From Alphaproteobacteria bacterium PA2 (GTDB taxonomy: Bacteria > Pseudomonadota > Alphaproteobacteria > Caulobacterales > Caulobacteraceae), in assembly GCA_002256425.1 (NCBI GenBank), contig NKIZ01000001.1, forward strand, positions 1,385,943-1,449,942: 64,000 bases of DNA, read 5' to 3'. The notes beneath the pieces were generated by a model. That model worked only from the letters and a program-made list of their open reading frames with translations, ran no database searches and was not told where the DNA came from. Position numbers and translations under genes: made by a program. Below are positions 44,461 to 52,445 of the stretch, one piece after another (position 1 is the first letter of the stretch; every line of letters begins with the position of its first letter).

Positions 44461-45522
44461 TCATGCCGCCCTCGACGCCGCGATGGCGTGCAGTGACTCT
44501 GGCTTCAGGTGCGTATAGCGCCGCAGCATCTTCCAGTCCTTGTGACCAGTCACGAGAGCTACTTGCTCAATCGCGAACCCCGCCTCGAACAGGCGGCTTG
44601 TGCCTTCGTGGCGTAGGTCGTGGAAGTGGAGATCCTTGATGGCCAGGTCCTTACAGGCTCGGGTGAAGGCCGTTCCCGCTGACTTGTGGTGATAGGGGAA
44701 GATCCGGTCATCCTCATTGGCCCGGATGGTGCGCTGTTCCTCGATCAGGGCCAGGGCGTCAAAGCCGGAGACGCTGAGCAGGGGGATGCGCTGATCATTG
44801 CCTCGCTTCTCGCGCGGGTCCTTACGGTCGCGGATGGTCAGCATCTTGGTGCGCTCATTCAGGTCGCTCCAGGTCACCCGGCAGATTTCTTCCTGACGCA
44901 TGGCGGTGGCGACGGCGAACTGGATGATCCGACCCATGGGGATGATCTGACGGTCATTTCCCTCGAAGTGTGCGATAAGCTTGGCCAGCTCTTCGTCGGT
45001 CGGGCGCCGGTCACGCTCATTGCCCTTGCCCACAAGGCCAAGGCGCTTGAGGGCGATACGCGCCAGATCGATCGGCTCAACAGGTACCGAGACGCCGTGC
45101 ACTGCCGCCGCGTGGGACAGGATGAGCTTGATCATCCCGATATCAATGCTGAGGGTCACCGGCCCAGCGCCCTGTTCGGCCCTGGCGCGGCCAAAGCGGA
45201 TGATCCGCTCGCGGTCCAGCTCGATCATGTTCAGGCCGCCCAGCTGACGCTTGAGCATGGCCAGGGTTGCGTCCTTGGACCGACCCGGCGCGCGACCGAC
45301 TTCCTTCATGTCTTCGATGTGCAGGTCGATCAGATCGCCAAAAGTTGTCAGCCTTGCCGCCCGCGCCCCCTTGGGCGCCTCGCCGCGATCAATTTGTCGC
45401 TCGGCGTTGAGCGCCCAGGACCGGGCGTCGTCCTTGCGCCGGAAGGTCTCACTGATATAGCGGCTCTTGCGTCGCACTATGGCTCGCCAGGACCCGGATG
45501 GAAGCTTCACGAAGGAGGCCAA
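44461..45522 (-). CDS. site-specific tyrosine recombinase (island integrase)
   Basis: 353-residue phage-type integrase. The catalytic set is visible: Arg209 (TAMRQEEICRVTW), His301-x-x-Arg304 (HDLRHEGTSRL), His327 (TGHKDW), and the nucleophile Tyr336 (RRYTHLKP). The N-terminal KLPSGSWRAIVRRKSRYISETFRRK forms an arm-binding-like domain. It starts 113 bases from dusA and is transcribed away from it, consistent with an integrase that uses dusA as attachment site. All catalytic residues are present, so it may be active. Confidence 0.95.
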   Translation of the reverse strand: MASFVKLPSGSWRAIVRRKSRYISETFRRKDDARSWALNAERQIDRGEAPKGARAARLTTFGDLIDLHIEDMKEVGRAPGRSKDATLAMLKRQLGGLNMIELDRERIIRFGRARAEQGAGPVTLSIDIGMIKLILSHAAAVHGVSVPVEPIDLARIALKRLGLVGKGNERDRRPTDEELAKLIAHFEGNDRQIIPMGRIIQFAVATAMRQEEICRVTWSDLNERTKMLTIRDRKDPREKRGNDQRIPLLSVSGFDALALIEEQRTIRANEDDRIFPYHHKSAGTAFTRACKDLAIKDLHFHDLRHEGTSRLFEAGFAIEQVALVTGHKDWKMLRRYTHLKPESLHAIAASRAA

Positions 45523-45635
45523 TTTTGTGTCCTCTATGTGTACAGTGAGACGGAGAAACGTAGCGAAAAGTAGCGTATTGGGTCGTAAAATCGGCGGCGA
45601 GGCGGCCGATCCAACGAATTGAAGTTAAATAAAAA

Positions 45636-46631
45636 ATGCAGCAATTTCAAGTGCATAGATTGTCTATTGCACCCATGATGGACTGGACCGACCGGCATTG
45701 CCGGGCTTTTCACCGTGTCCTGAGCACGCGCACCCACCTTTATACCGAGATGGTCACCACAGGCGCCGTGCTGCATGGGGACCGGGAAAGGCTGCTGGGC
45801 TTTGATCCTTCAGAGCATACGGTGGCCCTGCAACTGGGTGGGTCCGATCCCGTGGACCTGGCCGCCGCCGCCCGGATCGGCGCGGACTATGGCTATGACG
45901 AAATCAATCTCAATGTCGGTTGTCCGTCAGACCGGGTGCAATCGGGGCGGTTCGGCGCCTGCCTGATGCGGGAGCCTCAGCTGGTGGCCGAATGCATGTC
46001 CGCCATGGGCGCCGCAGTCGATATTCCGGTGACCGTGAAGTGCCGGATCGGGGTGGATGACCAGGATCCGGAAGAGAGCCTTTTCACCCTGGTCGAGCAC
46101 TGCGCAAGGGCTGGCGTGACGACCTTCATCGTCCACGCCCGCAAGGCCCTGCTCAAGGGGCTGTCTCCCAAGGAAAACCGGGACGTGCCGCCCCTGAACT
46201 ATCCCCTGGTCTATCGGCTGAAGGCCGGGCGCCCGGACCTGACCATCGCCATCAACGGCGGCGTCGGGACGCTGGAAGACGCGGTCAGCCATCTGGACCA
46301 TGTGGACGGCGTGATGATCGGTCGGGCGGCCTACCACACGCCAGGCATTCTGGGTGAAGCCGATCGGGTGATCTTCGGCGAGGGCGAAGCCTGTGACCCT
46401 TTCGAGGCGGTCGAGGCCTACAAGCCCTATCTCTCCAGGCAGTTGTCACAGGGCGTGCACCTTGCCCACATGACCCGTCACATGCTGGGGCTTTTCCATG
46501 GTCGACCGGGGGCCCGGACCTGGCGTCGCATTCTGACGGTGGAGAGCATAAGGCCCGGCGCCGGCCTGGAGGTCGTCGACCAGGCCCTTGCGGCGGTGCG
46601 TAGACCTGCCCTGACCGAAGCCCTGGCCTAG
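45636..46631 (+). CDS. dusA: tRNA-dihydrouridine synthase A, 5' end supplied by the island
   Basis: 331-residue FMN enzyme that reduces U20/U20a of tRNA to dihydrouridine. The active-site cysteine is Cys96 (NLNVGCPSDRVQSG); INGGVGTLEDAV and DGVMIGRAAYHTP bind FMN phosphate. The first dozen codons (MQQFQVHRLSIA) lie left of the 17-bp attachment core and belong to the island, replacing the native start that remains at 23094. The protein should be functional because only the poorly conserved N-terminus was exchanged, but the promoter is now the island's. Confidence 0.96.
   Translation: MQQFQVHRLSIAPMMDWTDRHCRAFHRVLSTRTHLYTEMVTTGAVLHGDRERLLGFDPSEHTVALQLGGSDPVDLAAAARIGADYGYDEINLNVGCPSDRVQSGRFGACLMREPQLVAECMSAMGAAVDIPVTVKCRIGVDDQDPEESLFTLVEHCARAGVTTFIVHARKALLKGLSPKENRDVPPLNYPLVYRLKAGRPDLTIAINGGVGTLEDAVSHLDHVDGVMIGRAAYHTPGILGEADRVIFGEGEACDPFEAVEAYKPYLSRQLSQGVHLAHMTRHMLGLFHGRPGARTWRRILTVESIRPGAGLEVVDQALAAVRRPALTEALA
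45672..45688 (+). repeat. right attachment site (attR) in dusA
   Basis: CCCATGATGGACTGGAC, identical to 23130-23146, encoding PMMDW of DusA. Upstream sequence differs from the native dusA start and downstream sequence is the normal gene. Confidence 0.85.
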
Positions 46632-47137
46632 GGCCGCAGGATCAGCGAGGTCTTGGTGGCTTCGAACCGGGACAGGCGTCCCAGATAGGTCATGCCCAGC
46701 AGGGACGTATCCAGACCCTTGTCCAGCACCAGGGCGTCCACATCCGCCACATGGGCGCCCGCGACCGAGACACTGGCCAGCTTCACGGCGGCAGCGTGGG
46801 CCTCGCCATTGGCGGTCATGACCTTGTAGTTATAGTTCAGGTGGCCGGGGTCGAAGCCCAGACGCTGGGCGTCGGTGGTGGTGAGGGCGACCGTGCTGGC
46901 GCCGGTGTCCACCAGGAATTTCACGGCCGTGCCATTGACGCTGGCTTGGGCCCAGTAGTGCCCGTCAGCGGCCTTGGCGATGGAAGCGGCGCTGCCTTCG
47001 GACTCGGCGACCACCGGTTGAGGCTGAATGAGGGTCAGGGTTTCGGCATGGTTGGAGGGCGCAAAGGCCGCAACAGCCTGCGCCGCGCCGACCGCAGAGA
47101 CGGCGCCCACCAATGACAGAACCGCAAGTCGCAACAT
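46628..47137 (-). CDS. retropepsin-like aspartic protease family protein (TIGR02281-type)
   Basis: 169-residue exported protein with a signal-anchor (LAVLSLVGAVSAVGAAQAVAA) and a single retropepsin domain. The catalytic Asp lies in FLVDTGASTVAL (about residue 80), followed by the flap-like GEAHAAAVKLASVSVAG and the LDTSLLGMTYLGRL psi-loop end. Such proteins are periplasmic clan AA proteases acting as dimers; substrates are unknown. I chose ATG 47137 since GGGG precedes it, rather than TTG 6 bases upstream. It overlaps the dusA stop by 4 bases, convergently. Confidence 0.87.
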   Translation of the reverse strand: MLRLAVLSLVGAVSAVGAAQAVAAFAPSNHAETLTLIQPQPVVAESEGSAASIAKAADGHYWAQASVNGTAVKFLVDTGASTVALTTTDAQRLGFDPGHLNYNYKVMTANGEAHAAAVKLASVSVAGAHVADVDALVLDKGLDTSLLGMTYLGRLSRFEATKTSLILRP

Positions 47138-47242
47138 GATCAAAACCCCGCCTTCCGGCGATTGACGGCCATTCTCGGCCCGATATCGCGATCAGACTAG
47201 GACAACGAGGTTTTCAAGGGATGAACGGCGAAACGTCCGCCG

Positions 47243-47461
47243 TCAGAACATGGCCAGTTTTTCCGGCCTTATCAGAGCCCGGCGCGATGGCAGTTCGAGC
47301 AGGATTTCATCCCTTTGCTCCGGCGAGAGTTTCGACCAGCCCGCCACTTCATTGAGCCGCCGGTAGCAGCCCATGCAGAGGCCGCTTTCCCCATCGACCA
47401 CGCAGACCTTGATGCAGGGAGTCTTGATGGGGGCGGGTGGTCTGTCGGGGATCTGTGTCAT
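47243..47461 (-). CDS. DUF1289 small cysteine-rich protein
   Basis: 72-residue DUF1289 protein. The pattern TPCIKVCVVDGESGLCMGCYRRLNEVAGW has four cysteines in CX3C...CX2C spacing that probably bind a metal or cluster. A short acidic-basic helix follows (SPEQRDEILLEL). The gene lies 7 bases after the PaaI-type thioesterase and is likely co-transcribed. The function of the family is not established. Confidence 0.88.
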   Translation of the reverse strand: MTQIPDRPPAPIKTPCIKVCVVDGESGLCMGCYRRLNEVAGWSKLSPEQRDEILLELPSRRALIRPEKLAMF

Positions 47462-47468
47462 CGTGGTC

Positions 47469-47912
47469 TCACGCACTCGGGATGGCGTAGGTGACGGTGG
47501 CCTGGGCGGCCGGGCGATCCGGGCTTTCGGTCCATATCCGAACATCGCACACGGCGATGCGGCGGCCCAGACGCAACATTTCAGCGCGCGCATGAATGTC
47601 ACCGGGTTTGGCGCCGCGCAGGAAATTCATGGTCAGGGAACTGGTGACCGCCATCAGCTGTTCGCCGATGTGGGCGAGCACGAGGGTGTAAGCCGCCAGA
47701 TCTGCAATCTCCATGAGATTGGGGCCGGAGATCACGCCGCCGGGGCGCAGGGTCCGGTCGCCCCCATAGGGGCGCACCACAAGCACCCACCCCGGGCCAA
47801 CTTCCCGGGCCAGGGCCAGGCTCCTGGGGTCCGCCAGGGGGAAGGCCTTCATGAGCAGGTTGTTGACGCCGTCCCGGTCGAGTTGCGGGGGAGGGCCGGT
47901 CCTGGTTCCCAT
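47469..47912 (-). CDS. PaaI-family hot-dog thioesterase
   Basis: 147-residue hot-dog-fold protein of the PaaI type. The central helix is GGVISGPNLMEIADLAAYTLVLAHIG (about residues 58-83), where the usual catalytic Asn/Asp positions fall, followed by SSLTMNFLRGAKPGDIHARAEMLRLGRRIAVCDVRIW. It is probably an acyl- or aryl-CoA thioesterase; the substrate is unknown. The ATG at 47912 is the first gene of a two-gene unit with the DUF1289 gene, divergent from the HlyD gene. Confidence 0.87.
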   Translation of the reverse strand: MGTRTGPPPQLDRDGVNNLLMKAFPLADPRSLALAREVGPGWVLVVRPYGGDRTLRPGGVISGPNLMEIADLAAYTLVLAHIGEQLMAVTSSLTMNFLRGAKPGDIHARAEMLRLGRRIAVCDVRIWTESPDRPAAQATVTYAIPSA

Positions 47913-48025
47913 TGGCGATCACCCTGTTGCGAAGTCCATGTTTGGCCCCCATTGTAGGGTCGCCTGACGGGCTTGAATATCCCGACCGACGACGGGGCAC
48001 GCGTCAGGCTTTGGGGCTGGTAATA

Positions 48026-49033
48026 GTGAGCGAAGACAAGTCAGAGCTCTTGAGGTCGTTGAGCATTGATCGCTCGCGTTCAGACGAGGATGAAGGCGGC
48101 GCAAAGTTCGGTCCGGTGGTGCTGGGCGCCCTGGCGGCCGGAAGCCTGCTGATCGGCGGCGCTGCGGGCTGGATCCTGAAGCCGACGCCCAAGGCCAAAC
48201 CCGTCATTGTGGAGGCCGCGCAGAGCGGACCTGCGAGGGCGGTTGCGCCTGCCGGAGGCCTGACGGCTTCGGGTTATGTGGTGGCCCGCACCCGTGCGAC
48301 CGTGGCGGCGGAAGTCACCGGCCGGGTCATTGAAGTGCGGGTCGAGGAGGGGCAGTCGGTTCAGGCTGGCCAGGTCCTGGCTGTGCTGGATGGCTCATTG
48401 GCCCGCGTCGATGCAGCGTCGACCCAGGCAAGGGCCGTTTCTGCCCAGGCCGCGCTCAATTCAGCCCAGGTCCAGTACGTTCAGGCCCAGAGGGATCTGG
48501 CCCGATACCAGACACTGGCCAAGACCGGCTATATCAGCGAGGCCAACCTTCAGGCCGCCATGCTGAAGGCCAAGGTGGCGGCGGCCCAGGAAGACCTTGC
48601 CCGTGCCCAGCTGGCGGCGGCCATTTCCGATTCGAACCGCACCCAGGTCCAGCTGAGCAGATATGAAATCCGGGCGCCCTTCACCGGCATGGTCATCGAC
48701 AAGGCCGCCCAGCCCGGGGAAATCATTTCGCCCCTGTCTGCGGGGGGCGGGTTCACCCGGACCGGCATCTGCACCATTGTCGACATGGACAGCCTCGAAA
48801 TCGAGGTCGACGTGAATGAGGCCTACATCGGTCGGGTTTCGCCTGGTCAGAAGGTCGAGGCCATTCTGGACGCCTATCCGGACTCGGTGCTTCCGGCCCA
48901 CGTCATCGCCACCATTCCCACCGCCAGCCGCGACAAGGCGACAGTGCGGGTCCGGATCGCCTTTGAATCCAGGGATGTCCGCATCCTCCCGGAGATGGGC
49001 GTGAAGGTGACCTTCCTCGACAAGAAATCTTGA
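48026..49033 (+). CDS. HlyD/MacA-type periplasmic adaptor protein
   Basis: 335-residue membrane-fusion protein of a MacAB-like export system. After a short cytoplasmic stretch, one transmembrane segment (VVLGALAAGSLLIGGAAGWIL, about residues 27-47) is followed by the lipoyl domain (TVAAEVTGRVIEVRVEEGQSVQAGQVLAVLDGS), a long coiled-coil hairpin (about 130-210) and a beta-barrel domain. The GTG at 48026 is chosen because the protein begins there in family-like fashion. It is followed by an ATPase and two permeases with short gaps, forming one operon. Confidence 0.88.
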   Translation: MSEDKSELLRSLSIDRSRSDEDEGGAKFGPVVLGALAAGSLLIGGAAGWILKPTPKAKPVIVEAAQSGPARAVAPAGGLTASGYVVARTRATVAAEVTGRVIEVRVEEGQSVQAGQVLAVLDGSLARVDAASTQARAVSAQAALNSAQVQYVQAQRDLARYQTLAKTGYISEANLQAAMLKAKVAAAQEDLARAQLAAAISDSNRTQVQLSRYEIRAPFTGMVIDKAAQPGEIISPLSAGGGFTRTGICTIVDMDSLEIEVDVNEAYIGRVSPGQKVEAILDAYPDSVLPAHVIATIPTASRDKATVRVRIAFESRDVRILPEMGVKVTFLDKKS

Positions 49034-49055
49034 ATCGGCCCTGCAGGATCCCCCG

Positions 49056-49739
49056 ATGAGCGCCCTTATCCAACTGAACAACGTCGTAAAGAACTACAGG
49101 CGGGGCAAGGAAGGCATAGCCATCTTTGACGGCCTGACCATGGGAATCGAAGAGGGCGATTTCGTCGCCATCATGGGCCCGTCCGGCTCGGGCAAGACGA
49201 CCCTTCTGAACCTCCTGGGCGGGACGGATCGTTGCGACGGCGGCGAGATCTGGTTCGATGGCGAGCGGATCGATGGCTATTCCGAAGGCCAGCTGGCGGC
49301 TTGGCGGGCGCGCAGCGTCGGCTTCATCTTCCAGTTCTACAATCTGATGCCTGTGCTCACCGCCGCCCAGAATGTTGAACTGCCCCTGATGCTCACCAAG
49401 CTGTCGCCCAAGAAGCGGCGGGACAATGTCGAGACGGCGCTGAAGATTGTCGAGCTGTCGGACCGCGCCAGGCACAAGCCCAAGGAACTGTCCGGCGGTC
49501 AGCAGCAGCGGGTGGCTATCGCCCGGGCCATTGTCTCCGACCCCAAGCTGATCCTGGCGGACGAACCGACCGGCGACCTCGATCGCGCCACGGCCAATGA
49601 CATCCTGCGGACCCTGCAGCTGCTGAACAAGGAACTGGGCAAGACCATCGTCATGGTCACCCACGACCCCGAAGCTGCCCGTTTCGCCACCCGCACCCTG
49701 CATCTCGACAAGGGCCGCTTTGTCGAGGCGACGGCATGA
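49056..49739 (+). CDS. ABC transporter ATPase, MacB/LolD type
   Basis: 227-residue ABC ATPase. Walker A is MGPSGSGKTTLL, Q loop FIFQFYNLMPVLTAAQNVELPL, signature LSGGQQQR, Walker B LILADEPTGDLD. These marks place it in the LolD/MacB/FtsE group, which power mechanotransmission rather than classic import. It lies between the adaptor and two FtsX-like permeases, whose first gene overlaps its stop by 4 bases. Confidence 0.95.
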   Translation: MSALIQLNNVVKNYRRGKEGIAIFDGLTMGIEEGDFVAIMGPSGSGKTTLLNLLGGTDRCDGGEIWFDGERIDGYSEGQLAAWRARSVGFIFQFYNLMPVLTAAQNVELPLMLTKLSPKKRRDNVETALKIVELSDRARHKPKELSGGQQQRVAIARAIVSDPKLILADEPTGDLDRATANDILRTLQLLNKELGKTIVMVTHDPEAARFATRTLHLDKGRFVEATA

Positions 49740-50905
49740 ACGACTTCGACCTCGTCCGGAAAAACCTGTTTCGCAAGCCGCTCAGGACCATCCTCCTGAC
49801 GGTGTCGATCTTCATGGCCTTCCTGATCTTCGGCATGCTGACCAGCCTGAATGTGGCGCTTAATGCGGCGTCGGAGACCGGAACGTCTGGCAACCGGCTG
49901 ATCGTGTCCAACAAGATCAACTTCACCCAGCCCCTGCCGATTTCCTATGTAAACCGGGTCGCCACCATCACCGGCGTCACCGGCGTCACCCACCAGAGCT
50001 GGTTCGGCGCCTATTTCCAGGACCAGAGGAAGAGCCGGTTTGTCGGTTTCTATGTGGACCCTGAGACCTATCTCGACCTCTACGGCAATGAAGTGAAACT
50101 GACCGAGGCCGAGAAGAAGGCCTTCCTGTCGGAGAGAACCGGCGTCCTGGTCGGGAAGTCTGTGGCTGAACAGTACGGCTGGAAGCTGGGCCAGACGGTT
50201 CCCATCAGCTCGAACATCTATGTAAAGCCGGATGGCAGCCGCACCTGGGACATGAAGATCACCGGGATATTCACGGGCGCCAAGCCGACGGATTCCACGT
50301 CGGCCATCTATTTCCATTATGACTATGTCAATGAAACCCGGACCTTCGGGCGCGACACCATCGGCAATATCTCGATCCGCACAGCCTCGCCGGACCTCAA
50401 TGACGCCATAGCCAAGGCTGTGGACGCCATGTTCGCCAATTCATCGGCGGAGACGTCAACGGTGGACGAAAAGACCTTCGCGCGGGCCTTCCTCAAACAG
50501 GCCGGCGACCTGAACTTCATAGTCACCATGGTGGTGGCCGCCGCCTTCACCGCAATCCTGATGATTGTCAGCACGACCCTGGTCTCGGCCATGCGCGAGC
50601 GGACCAAGGAGATTGGCGTCATGAAGACCCTGGGCTTTTCCAGCCCGCGGGTCCTTCGGATGGTGCTGGGCGAGGCCCTGTTGCTGTCGACCATGGGCGC
50701 TGTCCTTGGGCTGGCGGTTTCCGCCTTCATCCTCAAGGGGCTGGCCAAGTCGCCTGTGGGAGACCAGTTGGGGGAACTGTCCATGTCGCCAATCGTGGCC
50801 GTTTCCGGCCTGTTGCTGGCCATTACGCTTGGTCTGGTGACCGGCGCCATCCCGGCGGTTTCGGCCCTGCGGATGAGCATTATCGACGCCCTGAACCGGC
50901 GCTAG
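49736..50905 (+). CDS. FtsX-like ABC permease (MacB/LolE-type)
   Basis: 389-residue permease with the FtsX-like topology. There is one N-terminal transmembrane segment (PLRTILLTVSIFMAFLIFGMLTSL, residues about 13-36), a large periplasmic domain to about residue 255, then three transmembrane helices with VSAMRERTKEIGVMKTLGFSSPRVLRMVLGEALLLS. It overlaps the ATPase gene by 4 bases. Together with the following permease it makes a heterodimer. The cargo (lipid, peptide or antibiotic) is unknown. Confidence 0.9.
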   Translation: MNDFDLVRKNLFRKPLRTILLTVSIFMAFLIFGMLTSLNVALNAASETGTSGNRLIVSNKINFTQPLPISYVNRVATITGVTGVTHQSWFGAYFQDQRKSRFVGFYVDPETYLDLYGNEVKLTEAEKKAFLSERTGVLVGKSVAEQYGWKLGQTVPISSNIYVKPDGSRTWDMKITGIFTGAKPTDSTSAIYFHYDYVNETRTFGRDTIGNISIRTASPDLNDAIAKAVDAMFANSSAETSTVDEKTFARAFLKQAGDLNFIVTMVVAAAFTAILMIVSTTLVSAMRERTKEIGVMKTLGFSSPRVLRMVLGEALLLSTMGAVLGLAVSAFILKGLAKSPVGDQLGELSMSPIVAVSGLLLAITLGLVTGAIPAVSALRMSIIDALNRR

Positions 50906-50916
50906 GGAGACCAGAG

Positions 50917-52101
50917 ATGAGCCTGCTTCGCCAGACCGGTTCCGTGATCGCCTTGAATGTGCGCTCCATTCCCCAGCGCCTGTGGATGTCCCTGGCGACT
51001 GTGGTGTCCGTCGCCCTGGTGGTGGCGGTTCTGCTGGGCTTCCTGTCCCTCGCTAACGGGTTCAACCAGACCTTGAAGGGGTCCGGCGCGCCAGATGTCG
51101 CCATTGTCCTGCGGGACGGGGCCGAGGCCGAGCTGAACAGCTCCATGTCCCGGGAACAGGCCGACCTTCTGGGGCAGGGGCCAGGCGTCAAGGCAGGACC
51201 TGACGGCAGTCCCCTTGTGTCTTCCGAGCTCATGCTGGTGGTGGATGGCATCAAGAAATCTTCGGGAACGAAGGCCAACATGCCCATGCGTGGCATTGGC
51301 CCTGACGGCCTGCTGGTCCGCAAACAGGCCAGGATCAAGGAGGGCCGGATGTTTACCCCCGGCTCCAATGAAATCGTCGTAGGGGCAGGACTGCTGCGGG
51401 AATTCGCGGGCTTCGAGATGGGCAAGTCCATCCGTTTCGGCACCCAGAACTGGAAGGTGGTCGGCGTCTTCGAGGCTCCGGGCACCGTCTTTGAATCCGA
51501 ACTCTGGGCTGATGCACCGGTGGTGCAGAGCCTGTTCAACCGCGGCACATCCTTCCAGACAGCCCGGGTGGTCCTGACCAGTCCAGCTGCCATGCCGGCC
51601 TTTGTGAAGTATGTGAAGGACGAGCCGCGACTGCAGCTCAAGGCGCAGAGCGAACTCGATTTCTATGCCGCCCAGGCGGAGCGGTCGGGCCTGCTGATCA
51701 AGTATTTTGGCTGGCCCCTGGGTATCATCATGGCCATCGGCGCCCTGGCCGGCGCGCTGAACACCATGTACGCCTCGGTCTCCAGTCGCGCCGCCGAGAT
51801 CGCCACCCTGCGGGTCATCGGCTTTTCCGGTTTTTCCGCCTTCATGGGCACCATGGTTGAAGCCCTGGTCCTTTCAGCTCTTGGCGCGCTGCTGGGCGTC
51901 GCGATCTGCGCGATCGGCTTCAACAACCTGTCGGCCTCCACCTTGGGCGCCGGCTTTACCCAGGTCGCCTTCCGTCTGCAGATCGGGCCCGACATCATCG
52001 GTCAGGCCGTAACCCTGGCCCTGGTGATCGGTCTGATCGGCGGCATCTTCCCGGGTTGGCGCGCTGCCCGGCAGAAGCCCCTGTTGGCCCTGGCCGCCTG
52101 A
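50917..52101 (+). CDS. second FtsX-like ABC permease
   Basis: 394-residue FtsX-type permease with an N-terminal helix (SLATVVSVALVVAVLLGFLSL), a periplasmic domain and three C-terminal helices. The junction ASVSSRAAEIATLRVIGFSGFSAFMGTMVEALVLS is the characteristic coupling loop. It is paralogous to the preceding permease but divergent. It ends in TGATG overlapping a small TonB-C-like gene. Confidence 0.9.
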   Translation: MSLLRQTGSVIALNVRSIPQRLWMSLATVVSVALVVAVLLGFLSLANGFNQTLKGSGAPDVAIVLRDGAEAELNSSMSREQADLLGQGPGVKAGPDGSPLVSSELMLVVDGIKKSSGTKANMPMRGIGPDGLLVRKQARIKEGRMFTPGSNEIVVGAGLLREFAGFEMGKSIRFGTQNWKVVGVFEAPGTVFESELWADAPVVQSLFNRGTSFQTARVVLTSPAAMPAFVKYVKDEPRLQLKAQSELDFYAAQAERSGLLIKYFGWPLGIIMAIGALAGALNTMYASVSSRAAEIATLRVIGFSGFSAFMGTMVEALVLSALGALLGVAICAIGFNNLSASTLGAGFTQVAFRLQIGPDIIGQAVTLALVIGLIGGIFPGWRAARQKPLLALAA

Positions 52102-52340
52102 TGGATCACCCGCCACCGCCTCAGCAGGGCAAGGCGGTGGTGGCCTGCAAGGTTCTGCCGTCGAACCGGCTGCGCAATTGTCGTGTGGTTTCAGAGACGC
52201 CCATGCACGCCAATGTCGGCAGCTTCGCCCTGCAACTTGTCAGGAATTTCCACGTCGAACCGGGAGATCCCCGGGTCAAGGACGGCAGGATCACCATTCG
52301 CCTCCAGTTCAAAATGCCCGAGCCTGGTGAAAAATCCTGA
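52101..52340 (+). CDS. small TonB C-terminal-domain-like protein
   Basis: 79-residue protein with a pattern reminiscent of the TonB C-terminal domain: VACKVLPSNRLRNCRVVSETP, then FALQLVRNFHVEP and DGRITIRLQFKMPEP. No membrane anchor or signal sequence is present, so it would be a free C-terminal domain, which is unusual. Its ATG overlaps the permease stop (TGATG), tying it to the export operon by translation. It could also be a remnant of a longer tonB-like gene. Confidence 0.55.
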   Translation: MDHPPPPQQGKAVVACKVLPSNRLRNCRVVSETPMHANVGSFALQLVRNFHVEPGDPRVKDGRITIRLQFKMPEPGEKS

Positions 52341-52445
52341 AATCCTTCCGTTGACGTAAACGTCATCTTCCCAAATCGAAGACGTTTCGCTATGGATGCG
52401 CCGCTTAATTTTACGCTGCAGGCGTACGCGTCAGGGAGCCCCGAC

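Larger units (their letters stand above)
23130..45688. mobile_element. 22.5-kb genomic island integrated into dusA, carrying C-P lyase and toxin-antitoxin genes
   Basis: The boundaries are a 17-bp direct repeat, one copy in a truncated dusA start and one in intact dusA. A tyrosine integrase lies at the right end next to dusA. The cargo is a TonB receptor, phosphonate transporter, the complete phnGHIJKLM set, regulator phnF, hipBA and a RelE/XRE pair. Integration into the dusA 5' end by a dedicated integrase group is a documented insertion mode for prophages and islands. No conjugation or phage structural genes are seen, so transfer must rely on another element. A second, truncated integrase at about 40.6 kb suggests two successive insertions. 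Confidence 0.85.
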
